This document shows, one piece after another, positions 1-8,463 of a stretch of 64,000 nucleotides of DNA (position 1 is its first letter; every line of letters starts with the position of its first letter). The notes under the pieces were generated by a model. That model saw nothing but the letters and a program-made list of their open reading frames with translations. It had not been told where the DNA came from and searched no databases. The DNA comes from Flavobacterium reichenbachii (GTDB taxonomy: Bacteria; Bacteroidota; Bacteroidia; Flavobacteriales; Flavobacteriaceae), in assembly GCF_002217435.1 (NCBI RefSeq), contig NZ_MUHF01000019.1, positions 301,769 to 365,768 on the forward strand, written 5' to 3'. A program made the translations under genes and the position numbers.

Positions 1-3000
1 CAATCAACGATCGGAATTGGGAATATAGTTTCGGCTACAGCCAAAAACGGAATGCCGGCCGTTGCGATGACAGATACCGGAAACATGATGGGAGCTTTTC
101 ACTTTGTGAGTGCCGTTATGAATCACAATAAAGCAGCATCTGGAAAAAATAAAGCTTTGGTTGAAGCTGGTGAAGAGCCAACAGAAACTGAAATAAAGCC
201 AATTGTGGGCTGTGAGTTTAATATCTGTGAAAACCATTTAGATAAAAGCAAAAAAGACAACGGTTATCAGGTTGTTCTGATGGCCAAAAACAAAGCAGGT
301 TATCACAATCTGGCAAAAATGGCTTCGATTGCGTATACCGAAGGATTTTACTATGTCCCAAGAATTGACAAAAATATTGTTGAAAAATACAAAGAAGATA
401 TTATGGTTTTGTCTGGGAATTTATACGGAGAAATTCCGAGTAAAATCCTAAACATTGGAGAAAACCAAGCCGAAGAAGCTTTAATCTGGTGGAAAGAACA
501 ATTTGGCTCAGATTTCTATTTAGAAGTAATGCGTCATAATCAGGAAGATGAAAATCGTGTAAACAAAACCCTGATTGAGTTTGCTCAAAAACACAATGTC
601 AAATTAATAGCGACAAATAATACCTATTATTTAAATAAAGAAGATGCCAACGCGCACGATATTTTACTTTGCGTAAAAGACGGTGAAAAGCAGGCAACAC
701 CAATTGGCCGTGGACGAGGTTATCGTTACGGACTGCCAAATCAGGAATACTATTATAAATCAGAAGAAGAGATGAAAAAACTCTTTTCTGATCTTCCCGA
801 GGCCATTATTAACATTCAGGAAATCATTGATAAGGTCGAAGGTTATTCGCTTTATCGAGATGTATTGCTTCCTAAATTTGATATTCCAGAAGAATTTTTT
901 GTAGTCGAAGACGAAGCGGACGGTGGTGTGCGAGGTGAAAATAAATATTTGCGACATCTAACTATGGTTGGAGCAGCAAAAAGATACGGCGAAATTACAG
1001 AATCAATTCAGGAACGTTTGGATTTTGAGTTATTGACGATTTCAAACTCCGGATATCCGGGTTACTTTTTGATTGTGCAGGATTTTATTGCCGAAGCCAG
1101 AAATATGGACGTTTCGGTTGGACCAGGACGTGGATCTGCAGCGGGTTCTGCCGTTGCCTATTGCTTGGGAATTACCAATATTGACCCGATTAAGTACGAT
1201 TTGCTTTTTGAGCGTTTCCTAAATCCGGATCGTGTATCGATGCCCGATATTGATATCGATTTTGATGATGAGGGTCGTGGTCGTGTAATGGAATATGTAA
1301 TCAACAAATACGGAAAAAATCAGGTGGCCCAGATTATCACGTATGGTAAAATGGCAACCAAATCTGCGATTCGTGATACGGCTCGTGTATTGGACTTACC
1401 ATTATTTGAAGCTGATAGAATTGCAAAACTGATTCCGGGAATGATGCCGTCAAAATGGAATTTGGCGCGTTTTATTTCGGAGAGTGAAGAAGAGGTCAAA
1501 AAAGCCCTTCGTTCTGATGAATTTGAGAATGTAAAAGAATTGATCGCCATTGCCAATGAAGATGATTTGGCAGGAGAAACCATTCAGCAGGCAAAAATTC
1601 TTGAGGGATCGATGCGAAATACCGGAATTCACGCTTGTGGAGTAATCATTACACCATCAGATATTACGAATTTCGTTCCCGTGACCACAGCAAAAGATTC
1701 CGATTTATATGTAACGCAGTTTGACAACTCAGTTGCAGAAAGTGCCGGATTGCTTAAAATGGACTTTTTGGGTCTAAAGACCCTTACGCTGATAAAAGAT
1801 ACGGTAAAACTAGTAAAATACAGAACAGGAAAAGAGCTGGATCCAGACACATTCCCGATTGATGATGAAGAAACGTATGCACTTTTCCAAAGAGGAGAAA
1901 CGGTTGGAATCTTCCAATACGAGTCGCCCGGAATGCAGAAATACATGAAAGATCTGAAACCAACGGTTTTTGGAGATTTAATTGCCATGAATGCACTTTA
2001 TCGTCCGGGGCCTTTGGAGTATATTCCATCTTTCGTTCGAAGAAAAAATGGAGATGAAGAAATCAAATACGATTTGGATGCCTGTGCCGAATATTTATCA
2101 GAAACTTATGGAATTACGGTTTACCAAGAGCAGGTAATGCTTTTGTCTCAGTCTTTGGCAGGATTTACAAAGGGTGAGGCCGACGTTTTGCGTAAAGCGA
2201 TGGGTAAGAAGCAAAAAGAGGTACTGGATAAAATGAAGCCTAAGTTTGTGGAACAAGCCTCAGCAAAAGGTCACGATGCAAAGATTTTAGAGAAAATCTG
2301 GAAAGACTGGGAAGCTTTTGCGAGTTATGCCTTTAATAAGTCGCACTCAACATGTTATGCCTGGATTGCTTATCAAACAGCATTTCTAAAAGCGCATTAC
2401 CCTGCTGAATATATGGCGGCAGTACTTTCGAATAACATGAACGATATTAAGCAGGTTTCCTTTTTTATGGAAGAATGTAAACGTATGGGATTACAGGTTT
2501 TGGGCCCAGACGTAAACGAATCGTACTATAAATTCACCGTAAATGATGATTATGCCGTTCGTTTTGGAATGGGAGCGATCAAAGGTGTGGGTTCTGGAGC
2601 GGTAGAAACTATTGTAGAAAACAGAAAAGACGGAAGATATAAATCGATTTTTGACTTGGCAAAGCGAATTGATCTGCGTGCTGCCAATAAAAAAGCTATC
2701 GAAAACTTAGCACTTGCAGGTGGTTTTGATTCGTTTGAAGGAACCACAAGAGCGCAATATTTTCATGATGATGGTGACGGAATAACTTTTTACGAAAAAG
2801 CAATTCGTTACGGATCGAAATTTCAGGAGAATGAAAATTCATCGCAGGTAAGTTTATTTGGAGAAACCAGCGAAGTTCAGATCGCAGAACCAGTCGTACC
2901 GCCATGTGAAGACTGGAGTACGATGGAAAAACTGGCCAAAGAAAAAGAAGTGGTAGGGATTTACATTTCCGGACATCCGCTGGATGATTTTAGATTTGAG

Positions 3001-3717
3001 ATGAAATACTTCTGTAATGCCCGATTAGAAGCGCTGAAAAGTATGAATGAATATGTGGGGAAAAATCTAACTTTTGCCGGAATTATAAATAATGTACAGC
3101 ATCGTGTGGCTAAAAACGGAAAAGGCTGGGCGGCTTTTAATTTAGAAGGTTACGATGAGAGTTTTGAGTTTAAGATTTTTGGTGAAGAATATTTAAAATT
3201 CCGTCACTTTTTGATTCAGAATAATTTTGCCTTCCTAAAAATATTGATAAAAGACGGCTGGGTAAATCATGATACAGGTAAAAAAACAGATCCAAGAATG
3301 CAGTTTGTTGAGGTAAGGCAACTGCAGGATATTTTGGAAGCTTTTGCTAAAAAACTGATTTTATTATTGAACATTAAAGATCTTCAGACAGACTTTATTC
3401 ATAGATTAAGTCATTTATTTAATGCTTATAAAGGTGATAATACAGTGACTTTTGAAATCATGGAATTAGAAAAAATAAAACGTTTGGTTGAGGTAGAAAC
3501 TCCAACGGATTTTGAGGAAACTGAAGATGCTGTTTTTGAGGAAGAAAACGACAGTGAAGATACCGTTCAGGAGACTAAAATTCAGGAAGTAAATGAAGTA
3601 GAAGAAATAAAAGTAGTTACTAAATTAACGATGCCAAGCAGGCGTTTAAAAGTGAAAATTTCTAATGAATTACTACAGGAATTAGAGAAAATGCAAATTA
3701 ATTTTAAATTGAACTAA
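1..3717 (+). CDS. dnaE: DNA polymerase III alpha subunit, 5' end outside window
   Basis: Replicative DNA polymerase catalytic subunit acting in the cytoplasmic replisome. The reading frame is open from base 1, so the gene starts upstream; 1238 codons are visible. The visible part opens inside the PHP domain (TDTGNMMGAFHF at about residue 25). The polymerase core has GPGRGSAAGSAVAY near residue 375 and PDIDIDF at residues 415-421, which carries catalytic aspartates. The helix-hairpin-helix region and an OB-fold (about 1020-1070) follow, then an acidic tail rich in Glu. Bacteroidetes DnaE proteins often carry a fused N-terminal DnaQ-like exonuclease, but that region would lie outside the window. 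The 178 bp after the stop hold the promoter of the next gene, so dnaE appears to be the end of its unit. Confidence 0.97.
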   Translation, partial: QSTIGIGNIVSATAKNGMPAVAMTDTGNMMGAFHFVSAVMNHNKAASGKNKALVEAGEEPTETEIKPIVGCEFNICENHLDKSKKDNGYQVVLMAKNKAGYHNLAKMASIAYTEGFYYVPRIDKNIVEKYKEDIMVLSGNLYGEIPSKILNIGENQAEEALIWWKEQFGSDFYLEVMRHNQEDENRVNKTLIEFAQKHNVKLIATNNTYYLNKEDANAHDILLCVKDGEKQATPIGRGRGYRYGLPNQEYYYKSEEEMKKLFSDLPEAIINIQEIIDKVEGYSLYRDVLLPKFDIPEEFFVVEDEADGGVRGENKYLRHLTMVGAAKRYGEITESIQERLDFELLTISNSGYPGYFLIVQDFIAEARNMDVSVGPGRGSAAGSAVAYCLGITNIDPIKYDLLFERFLNPDRVSMPDIDIDFDDEGRGRVMEYVINKYGKNQVAQIITYGKMATKSAIRDTARVLDLPLFEADRIAKLIPGMMPSKWNLARFISESEEEVKKALRSDEFENVKELIAIANEDDLAGETIQQAKILEGSMRNTGIHACGVIITPSDITNFVPVTTAKDSDLYVTQFDNSVAESAGLLKMDFLGLKTLTLIKDTVKLVKYRTGKELDPDTFPIDDEETYALFQRGETVGIFQYESPGMQKYMKDLKPTVFGDLIAMNALYRPGPLEYIPSFVRRKNGDEEIKYDLDACAEYLSETYGITVYQEQVMLLSQSLAGFTKGEADVLRKAMGKKQKEVLDKMKPKFVEQASAKGHDAKILEKIWKDWEAFASYAFNKSHSTCYAWIAYQTAFLKAHYPAEYMAAVLSNNMNDIKQVSFFMEECKRMGLQVLGPDVNESYYKFTVNDDYAVRFGMGAIKGVGSGAVETIVENRKDGRYKSIFDLAKRIDLRAANKKAIENLALAGGFDSFEGTTRAQYFHDDGDGITFYEKAIRYGSKFQENENSSQVSLFGETSEVQIAEPVVPPCEDWSTMEKLAKEKEVVGIYISGHPLDDFRFEMKYFCNARLEALKSMNEYVGKNLTFAGIINNVQHRVAKNGKGWAAFNLEGYDESFEFKIFGEEYLKFRHFLIQNNFAFLKILIKDGWVNHDTGKKTDPRMQFVEVRQLQDILEAFAKKLILLLNIKDLQTDFIHRLSHLFNAYKGDNTVTFEIMELEKIKRLVEVETPTDFEETEDAVFEEENDSEDTVQETKIQEVNEVEEIKVVTKLTMPSRRLKVKISNELLQELEKMQINFKLN

Positions 3718-3841
3718 AAAATTAACAGTTAAAATTTAGAATAAATTTAGTTTTAAATGTTAAAAATATGCATGCATAATACTTTTTTAATATTATTGCC
3801 CGAAATTACAACGATTTCGTTACAAGTCTAACCATACAAAC

Positions 3842-3872
3842 TTTACGATTATGTTAAAATACTCTAAATTTG
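3842..3872 (+). promoter_or_regulatory. Bacteroidetes-type promoter for the barrel gene
   Basis: TTTA at 3842-3845 and TAAATTTG at 3865-3872, spaced 19 bp, match the TTTG-n19-TAnnTTTG Bacteroidetes consensus. The -7 box ends 23 nt before the ATG at 3896. Confidence 0.7.
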
Positions 3873-3895
3873 TATTAATTAATTAAATCAGAGAT

Positions 3896-4855
3896 ATGAA
3901 AAAGAACCTATTTTTATTAGGACTATTAATTTGTTCTATGGCAACAATAGCACAGACACAAACAACAGATAAACCAGAAAGCTGGTATTTTAAATTAGGC
4001 GGATCTTATTTCATGCAGACCGCTGCAACAGAATTTCCAACTGTATCAGGAGCATTACCTAATACTGATGTTTATGCAGCAGATGGTACAACTTTAGTTT
4101 CAAGAGAAACAAATCATGGTTCTTTTGGTGAAGGTTTTCGTAGTGGCTTAACTGCTGGATACCGTTTTTCACCACGTTTAGGTGTAGAGTTAGGACTTAA
4201 TTATTTTTCTAGTGCCAGCAAAACTATGGTTGAAACAACTAATAGATTAGTAGCTGCAGGACCAACTTTTGCAACAGGTAGAGCAGAAGGAAGAATTAGA
4301 GCTTTTGATGTCGCTCCGGCACTTGTTATGTTTTTAGGAGAAGCTCATGGTTTTGAACCTTATACTAAAGTAGGTGTAATCGTTCCGGTTCATGGAGATT
4401 TAACAATTGAAACAAACAGAACTTATACAAATCCAGCAGGAGTAACTAAAACTTATACTAAAGATGTTGTGAAACCAAACCCAACAGTTGGATTCTTAGC
4501 TGCAATTGGTACATCTTACAAATTAGGAACTCATATATCTATTTTTGCTGAATTGGAATACCGTAATTTTACAGTACACGGAAAAACAAAAGAAACTGAA
4601 GTGTATACTGAAAATGGAGTTGATAAATTAAATACTCCTACTACTTTCCGTGCAGATGCATCATATTCTGCAAGTCATGTTGATTATGTTAAACAATTAA
4701 ACAGCACTTCTAATAATCCTTTATTTAACCCTAATACAGCAACAACTACAATTCCTGGTGATACCACTAGACCAAATGAAGCAATGAATGACATCAGTTC
4801 TTTTGTTGGGATTTCTGGTTTAGGTTTGACTTTTGGACTTAAATACAGTCTATAA
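3896..4855 (+). CDS. Outer-membrane beta-barrel protein
   Basis: A 319-residue protein with a Sec signal peptide (MKKNLFLLGLLICSMATIAQ, cleavage after AQ at about 20). The mature part has alternating hydrophobic/aromatic strands and glycine-rich turns, for example LGGSYFMQTA, TAGYRFSPRLGVELGLNYFS and a final strand GLGLTFGLKYSL. This layout fits the small OmpA-like/outer-membrane barrel proteins. It would sit in the outer membrane as a porin-like or structural barrel; no ligand can be inferred. It is monocistronic, with its own promoter and a perfect terminator. Codon use is biased and the barrel is abundant in Thr/Asn, consistent with high expression, though that is inference. Confidence 0.8.
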   Translation: MKKNLFLLGLLICSMATIAQTQTTDKPESWYFKLGGSYFMQTAATEFPTVSGALPNTDVYAADGTTLVSRETNHGSFGEGFRSGLTAGYRFSPRLGVELGLNYFSSASKTMVETTNRLVAAGPTFATGRAEGRIRAFDVAPALVMFLGEAHGFEPYTKVGVIVPVHGDLTIETNRTYTNPAGVTKTYTKDVVKPNPTVGFLAAIGTSYKLGTHISIFAELEYRNFTVHGKTKETEVYTENGVDKLNTPTTFRADASYSASHVDYVKQLNSTSNNPLFNPNTATTTIPGDTTRPNEAMNDISSFVGISGLGLTFGLKYSL

Positions 4856-4881
4856 TTTTATTCCGCTATTATATTTTACAG

Positions 4882-4914
4882 AAAAGGATATTCGAAAGAA
4901 TATCCTTTTTTTGT
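4882..4914 (+). terminator. Intrinsic terminator after the barrel gene
   Basis: Perfect 12-bp stem (arms 4882-4893 and 4898-4909) with a GAAA tetraloop, followed by a T-run. It also has an A-run on the other side, so it could serve the converging gene. Confidence 0.9.
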
Positions 4915-4951
4915 GGTTTTGTCATTTCGATTGAAAGGAGAAAAGACAATA

Positions 4952-5947
4952 CTATGACTTCAAATCTCTAAACTCCTTCAAAACTTCATCAATAACCCAA
5001 GTGGTTCTCGCGCCAGAAATTCCTTTTGACGGCGAAGCTCCTTCATTGCCCAATAGTTCTGCAACGACAGTTTCTATAAACGGCTGCTGAATATGAAGCG
5101 GATTTTCGATAGTAATGCTTTCTTTTTCACCGTTTATATATTGAACATGAATTGGGTCATTTCCAAAGGTAGAAAAAGAAATTCTTCCTTTATCGCCGAC
5201 AATTTCAGTATTGTCATAACGCTCAAAACTGGCAAAATTCCATAATCCAGAACCGTGAACTCCATTTTCGAATAAAAAAGACATCGAAACAGTATCTTCA
5301 GCAGGGTAAGCCAAAAGCTGAGAGCTCGCATGTCCGCGAACAGATTTTATAGGCCCAAAAACAAAATCTAAGAAATCTAAAGTATGGCAAGCCAAATCAA
5401 CAAATATTCCGCCTCCGGAAATATGAGGCATAACTGTCCAGGGAAGATTAATTTCGTCGTCGTAACGTTCTTCAAACGGATGATATAAAACACAGTTTAC
5501 ATGTCTTACAGTTCCGATTTTGCCTTCGTCAATAAGTTCTTTTATTTTTAGGAATCTTGGCAGGCTTCTTCTGTAATAAGCAACAAACAACGGTACATTG
5601 TTTTCTTTGCAGATGCTGATCATTTCGTTGCATTCTTCAAAAGTTAAAGCCATTGGTTTCTCTACATAAACTGGTTTTCCTGCTTTAGCGCATAAAATAG
5701 TATATTCTTTATGAGAAGATGGAGGTGTTGCGATATATACAGCGTCAACATCGGGATCATTTATTAAATCTGCTGCATTTGAGTACCATTTGGGAACATT
5801 GTGACGCTTGGCATAATCTTCGGCCAATGCTGCATCTCTGCGCATCACGGCAACCAGAGCTGAATTTGGTGCTTTCTGAAATGCGGGACCGCTTTTTACT
5901 TCGGTAACATTGCCACAGCCTATAATTCCCCAATTTATAATTTTCAT
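4952..5947 (-). CDS. Gfo/Idh/MocA family oxidoreductase
   Basis: A 331-residue cytoplasmic NAD(P)-dependent oxidoreductase, probably acting on a sugar, inositol or related polyol. The N-terminal Rossmann fold begins NWGIIGCGNVTEV (glycine motif at about 8-13), followed by AVYIATPPSSH and the family hallmark EKPMALTFEEC (about 95-105), whose Lys is a known catalytic residue. The C-terminal alpha/beta dimerisation domain holds GGGIFVDLACHTLDF, with the His typical of the active site. Length is normal for the family. No sugar-catabolic neighbours allow a substrate assignment. A TAAATTTG -7 box lies at 5968-5975 on the same strand, upstream of the ATG. Confidence 0.93.
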   Translation of the reverse strand: MKIINWGIIGCGNVTEVKSGPAFQKAPNSALVAVMRRDAALAEDYAKRHNVPKWYSNAADLINDPDVDAVYIATPPSSHKEYTILCAKAGKPVYVEKPMALTFEECNEMISICKENNVPLFVAYYRRSLPRFLKIKELIDEGKIGTVRHVNCVLYHPFEERYDDEINLPWTVMPHISGGGIFVDLACHTLDFLDFVFGPIKSVRGHASSQLLAYPAEDTVSMSFLFENGVHGSGLWNFASFERYDNTEIVGDKGRISFSTFGNDPIHVQYINGEKESITIENPLHIQQPFIETVVAELLGNEGASPSKGISGARTTWVIDEVLKEFRDLKS

Positions 5948-6003
5948 TTTTGATCTTTTTAGTTATTCAAATTTAAGAGAAAAGAATTGCTTAAAAAAGG
6001 TTT

Positions 6004-6109
6004 GCCACGAATTACACGAATTTTCACGAATTGCTTATTTTCAATTGGCTTAAAAAAATAAGCCACGAATTCACGAATTTAATTGGTGTAAATTCGTGTA
6101 ATTCGTGGC
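6004..6109. repeat. CCACGAATT-family intergenic inverted repeat
   Basis: Perfect 20-nt inverted arms at 6004-6023 and 6090-6109 (outer GCCACGAATTACACG), with a further direct copy of the arm at 6062-6080. It can fold into a long hairpin between two minus-strand genes. A second copy is at 33047-33128. Confidence 0.85.
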
Positions 6110-6131
6110 TAAAAAAATTTAAGCGTTAGTC

Positions 6132-8240
6132 TTACTTTTTAGGCAAAGCTTTAAAACCCATATTATAAAGTGTGAAAGCTTGAATATCTACATTTTCCTG
6201 AATGCTTGCAGCAACAGATTTTCCTGCTCCATGACCTGCTTTTACGTCAATACGAATTAAAACCGGATTCTCTCCTGCTTGTTTTTCTTGTAATTCTGAA
6301 GCAAATTTAAAACTGTGTGCCGGAACAACACGATCATCATGATCGCCAGTTGTAACCATAGTTGCAGGATATTTAGTTCCTTTTTTAACGTTTTGAACAG
6401 GAGAATATCCTTTTAAATATTCAAACATTTCTTTACTGTCTTGTGCAGTTCCGTAATCAAAAGCCCATCCTGCACCAGCTGTAAAAGCATTGTAGCGTAA
6501 CATATCCATAACTCCAACTGCCGGAAGCGCTACTTTCATTAAATCTGGGCGCTGTGTCATTGTTGCCCCAACTAGTAAACCTCCGTTTGAACCTCCGCGA
6601 ATTGCTAAGAAATCTGAAGAAGTGTATTTTTGAGCAATTAAATATTCGCCTGCAGCTATAAAATCGTCAAATACATTTTGTTTTTGCAGTTTTGTACCCG
6701 CATCATGCCATTTTTTCCCGTATTCACCGCCGCCTCTTAAGTTTGCTACAGCATAAACACCTCCGTTTTCTAACCAAACAGCATTGGCAATACTGAAACT
6801 TGGTGTCAGACTGATATTAAATCCTCCGTAACCGTATAAAATGGTTGGATTTTTACCGTCTAATTTCAATCCTTTTTTATAAGTAATGATCATCGGGATT
6901 TTAGTTCCGTCTTTAGAAGTGTAAAAAATTTGTTTAGACTCGTAATCTTCACTTTTAAAATCTACTTTAGGTTTTTGGTATATTTCAGATTTTCCAGATT
7001 TTGGATCAAAAGAAAAAATAGTTCCCGGAGTAGTGTAATTTGTAAAACTGTAATAAATTGTTTTTTCTTTCTTTTTGCCTCCAAATCCGGCTGCAGTTCC
7101 AACAGAAGGAAGTTTAATTTCGCGAACTAATTTTCCGCTGTAATCATATTGTTTTACCAGCGAAACCGCATCTTTTACATAATTGGCAAAGAAATAACCT
7201 CCACCCGTAGAAGGAGCTAAAACATTTTCGGTTTCTTTAATAAAATCCTTCCAGTTTTCTGGTTTCGGAGCACTTACATCAACTGTTACGACACGTTTAT
7301 TAGGAGCATTCAAATCAGTATCAATAAATAATTTGCTTCCTTCGTTTTCGATAATGTTGTTTTCACTATTAAAGTTGTCCACAATAGTTACAATCGGACT
7401 GTTTGGTTTTGTCAAGTCTTTAATGTACAATTCGTTTCCGTAAGTAGAATTTGCAGCAGAGATTACCAGATAATGATCATCTTCTGTAACGTAACCGCCA
7501 ACATATCTTCTTTTTTCTTCTGCTCCAAAAATTACTTTATCTTGTTTTTGTGAAGTTCCTAATTTGTGGAAATACAATTTATGCTGATCTGTTTTTGCAG
7601 ACAATTCACTTCCTTTTGGTTTTTCGTAGCTTGAGTAATAAAAGCCTTCGTTGCCCAGCCAGGATACACCGCTGAATTTTACATCAACCAAAGTATCTTC
7701 TAAAACTTTTTTAGACAAAGCATCAATAATAATAACTTTTCTCCAATCGCTTCCTCCTTCAGAAATAGCGTAGGCAGCTTTTGTTCCGTCTTTAGAAAAA
7801 TCCAAACCTCCAAGAGAAGTTGTTCCATCTTTTGAGAAGGTGTTTGGATCTAAAAAAACTTCGTCTTTGCCATTATCTCCTTTTCTGTAGATAACAGATT
7901 GATTTTGCAGACCATTATTTTTAGAGTAATACGTGTGTTTTCCTTCTATAAAAGGCGCACTTATTTTCTCAAAATTCCAGAGCTTTTCCATTCGCTTTTT
8001 AAGTTCTTCGCGAAACGGAATTTTATCTAAATAACCATAAGTTACTTCGTTTTGAGCTTTTACCCAAGCTCCGGTTTCAGCAGATTTATCGTCTTCAAGC
8101 CAGCGGTAAGGATCGCTTACTTTTGTATCAAAATAAACATCTACAGTTTCGCCTTTTTTAGTTTCAGGATACTGAATTTTGTTCTGACCAAATGAAATTC
8201 CTGCAGTTGTAATTGCCATTATAAGAAATGTTTTTTTCAT
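6132..8240 (-). CDS. Prolyl oligopeptidase family serine peptidase (S9A), secreted
   Basis: A 702-residue peptidase that would cleave after proline in short peptides. It has a signal peptide (MKKTFLIMAITTAGISFG), so it is probably periplasmic. The N-terminal DPYRWLEDD motif and seven-bladed propeller are followed by an alpha/beta-hydrolase domain from about residue 430. The nucleophile Ser lies in GGSNGGLL near residue 550, the Asp in GDHDDRVVPAHS near 633, and the His in KAGHGAGKS near 670, so the triad is complete. Length is typical of S9A enzymes. It is preceded by its own promoter and seems monocistronic. A role in peptide nutrition is the likely function, by inference. Confidence 0.95.
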   Translation of the reverse strand: MKKTFLIMAITTAGISFGQNKIQYPETKKGETVDVYFDTKVSDPYRWLEDDKSAETGAWVKAQNEVTYGYLDKIPFREELKKRMEKLWNFEKISAPFIEGKHTYYSKNNGLQNQSVIYRKGDNGKDEVFLDPNTFSKDGTTSLGGLDFSKDGTKAAYAISEGGSDWRKVIIIDALSKKVLEDTLVDVKFSGVSWLGNEGFYYSSYEKPKGSELSAKTDQHKLYFHKLGTSQKQDKVIFGAEEKRRYVGGYVTEDDHYLVISAANSTYGNELYIKDLTKPNSPIVTIVDNFNSENNIIENEGSKLFIDTDLNAPNKRVVTVDVSAPKPENWKDFIKETENVLAPSTGGGYFFANYVKDAVSLVKQYDYSGKLVREIKLPSVGTAAGFGGKKKEKTIYYSFTNYTTPGTIFSFDPKSGKSEIYQKPKVDFKSEDYESKQIFYTSKDGTKIPMIITYKKGLKLDGKNPTILYGYGGFNISLTPSFSIANAVWLENGGVYAVANLRGGGEYGKKWHDAGTKLQKQNVFDDFIAAGEYLIAQKYTSSDFLAIRGGSNGGLLVGATMTQRPDLMKVALPAVGVMDMLRYNAFTAGAGWAFDYGTAQDSKEMFEYLKGYSPVQNVKKGTKYPATMVTTGDHDDRVVPAHSFKFASELQEKQAGENPVLIRIDVKAGHGAGKSVAASIQENVDIQAFTLYNMGFKALPKK

Positions 8241-8262
8241 TGTTTAAGTTTAACGGTTGTAG

Positions 8263-8293
8263 CAAAAATAGCACTTTTTGTGAGATTGGTAAA
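8263..8293 (-). promoter_or_regulatory. Promoter of the prolyl oligopeptidase gene
   Basis: Read on the minus strand: TTTA (8293-8290), 19-bp spacer, TATTTTTG (8270-8263). The -7 box ends 22 nt before the ATG at 8240. Confidence 0.65.
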
Positions 8294-8296
8294 TAT

Positions 8297-8460
8297 TTAA
8301 CCGCAAAGCGCGCAAAGTGTTTTTCACAAGGTTCGCAAAGTTTTTTATTTAAATCTCGCAAAGCCGCAGAGTCGAAAAGAAAATAAACTTTGCGCCCTTG
8401 CGGCTTTGCGTGAAATAAGTTAGCGTTCCTTGCGTAAATCTTAGCGTTCTTTGCGGTTAA
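8297..8460. repeat. CGCAAAG-family intergenic repeat
   Basis: A 164-bp block built of repeated CGCAAAG/CTTTGCG words, bounded by inverted ends: TTAACCGCAAAG at the left and CTTTGCGGTTAA at 8449-8460. An inner pair pairs CGCAAAGCCGCA with the CTTGCGGCTTTGCG stretch at about 8398-8410. Related blocks are at 31030-31080, 48531-48600 and 49052-49160. Confidence 0.75.
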
Positions 8461-8463
8461 AGA

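Noticed and set aside
3718-3895. Possible small gene between dnaE and the barrel gene
   Set aside because: No open frame beyond noise; the region is explained by the promoter at 3842-3872.
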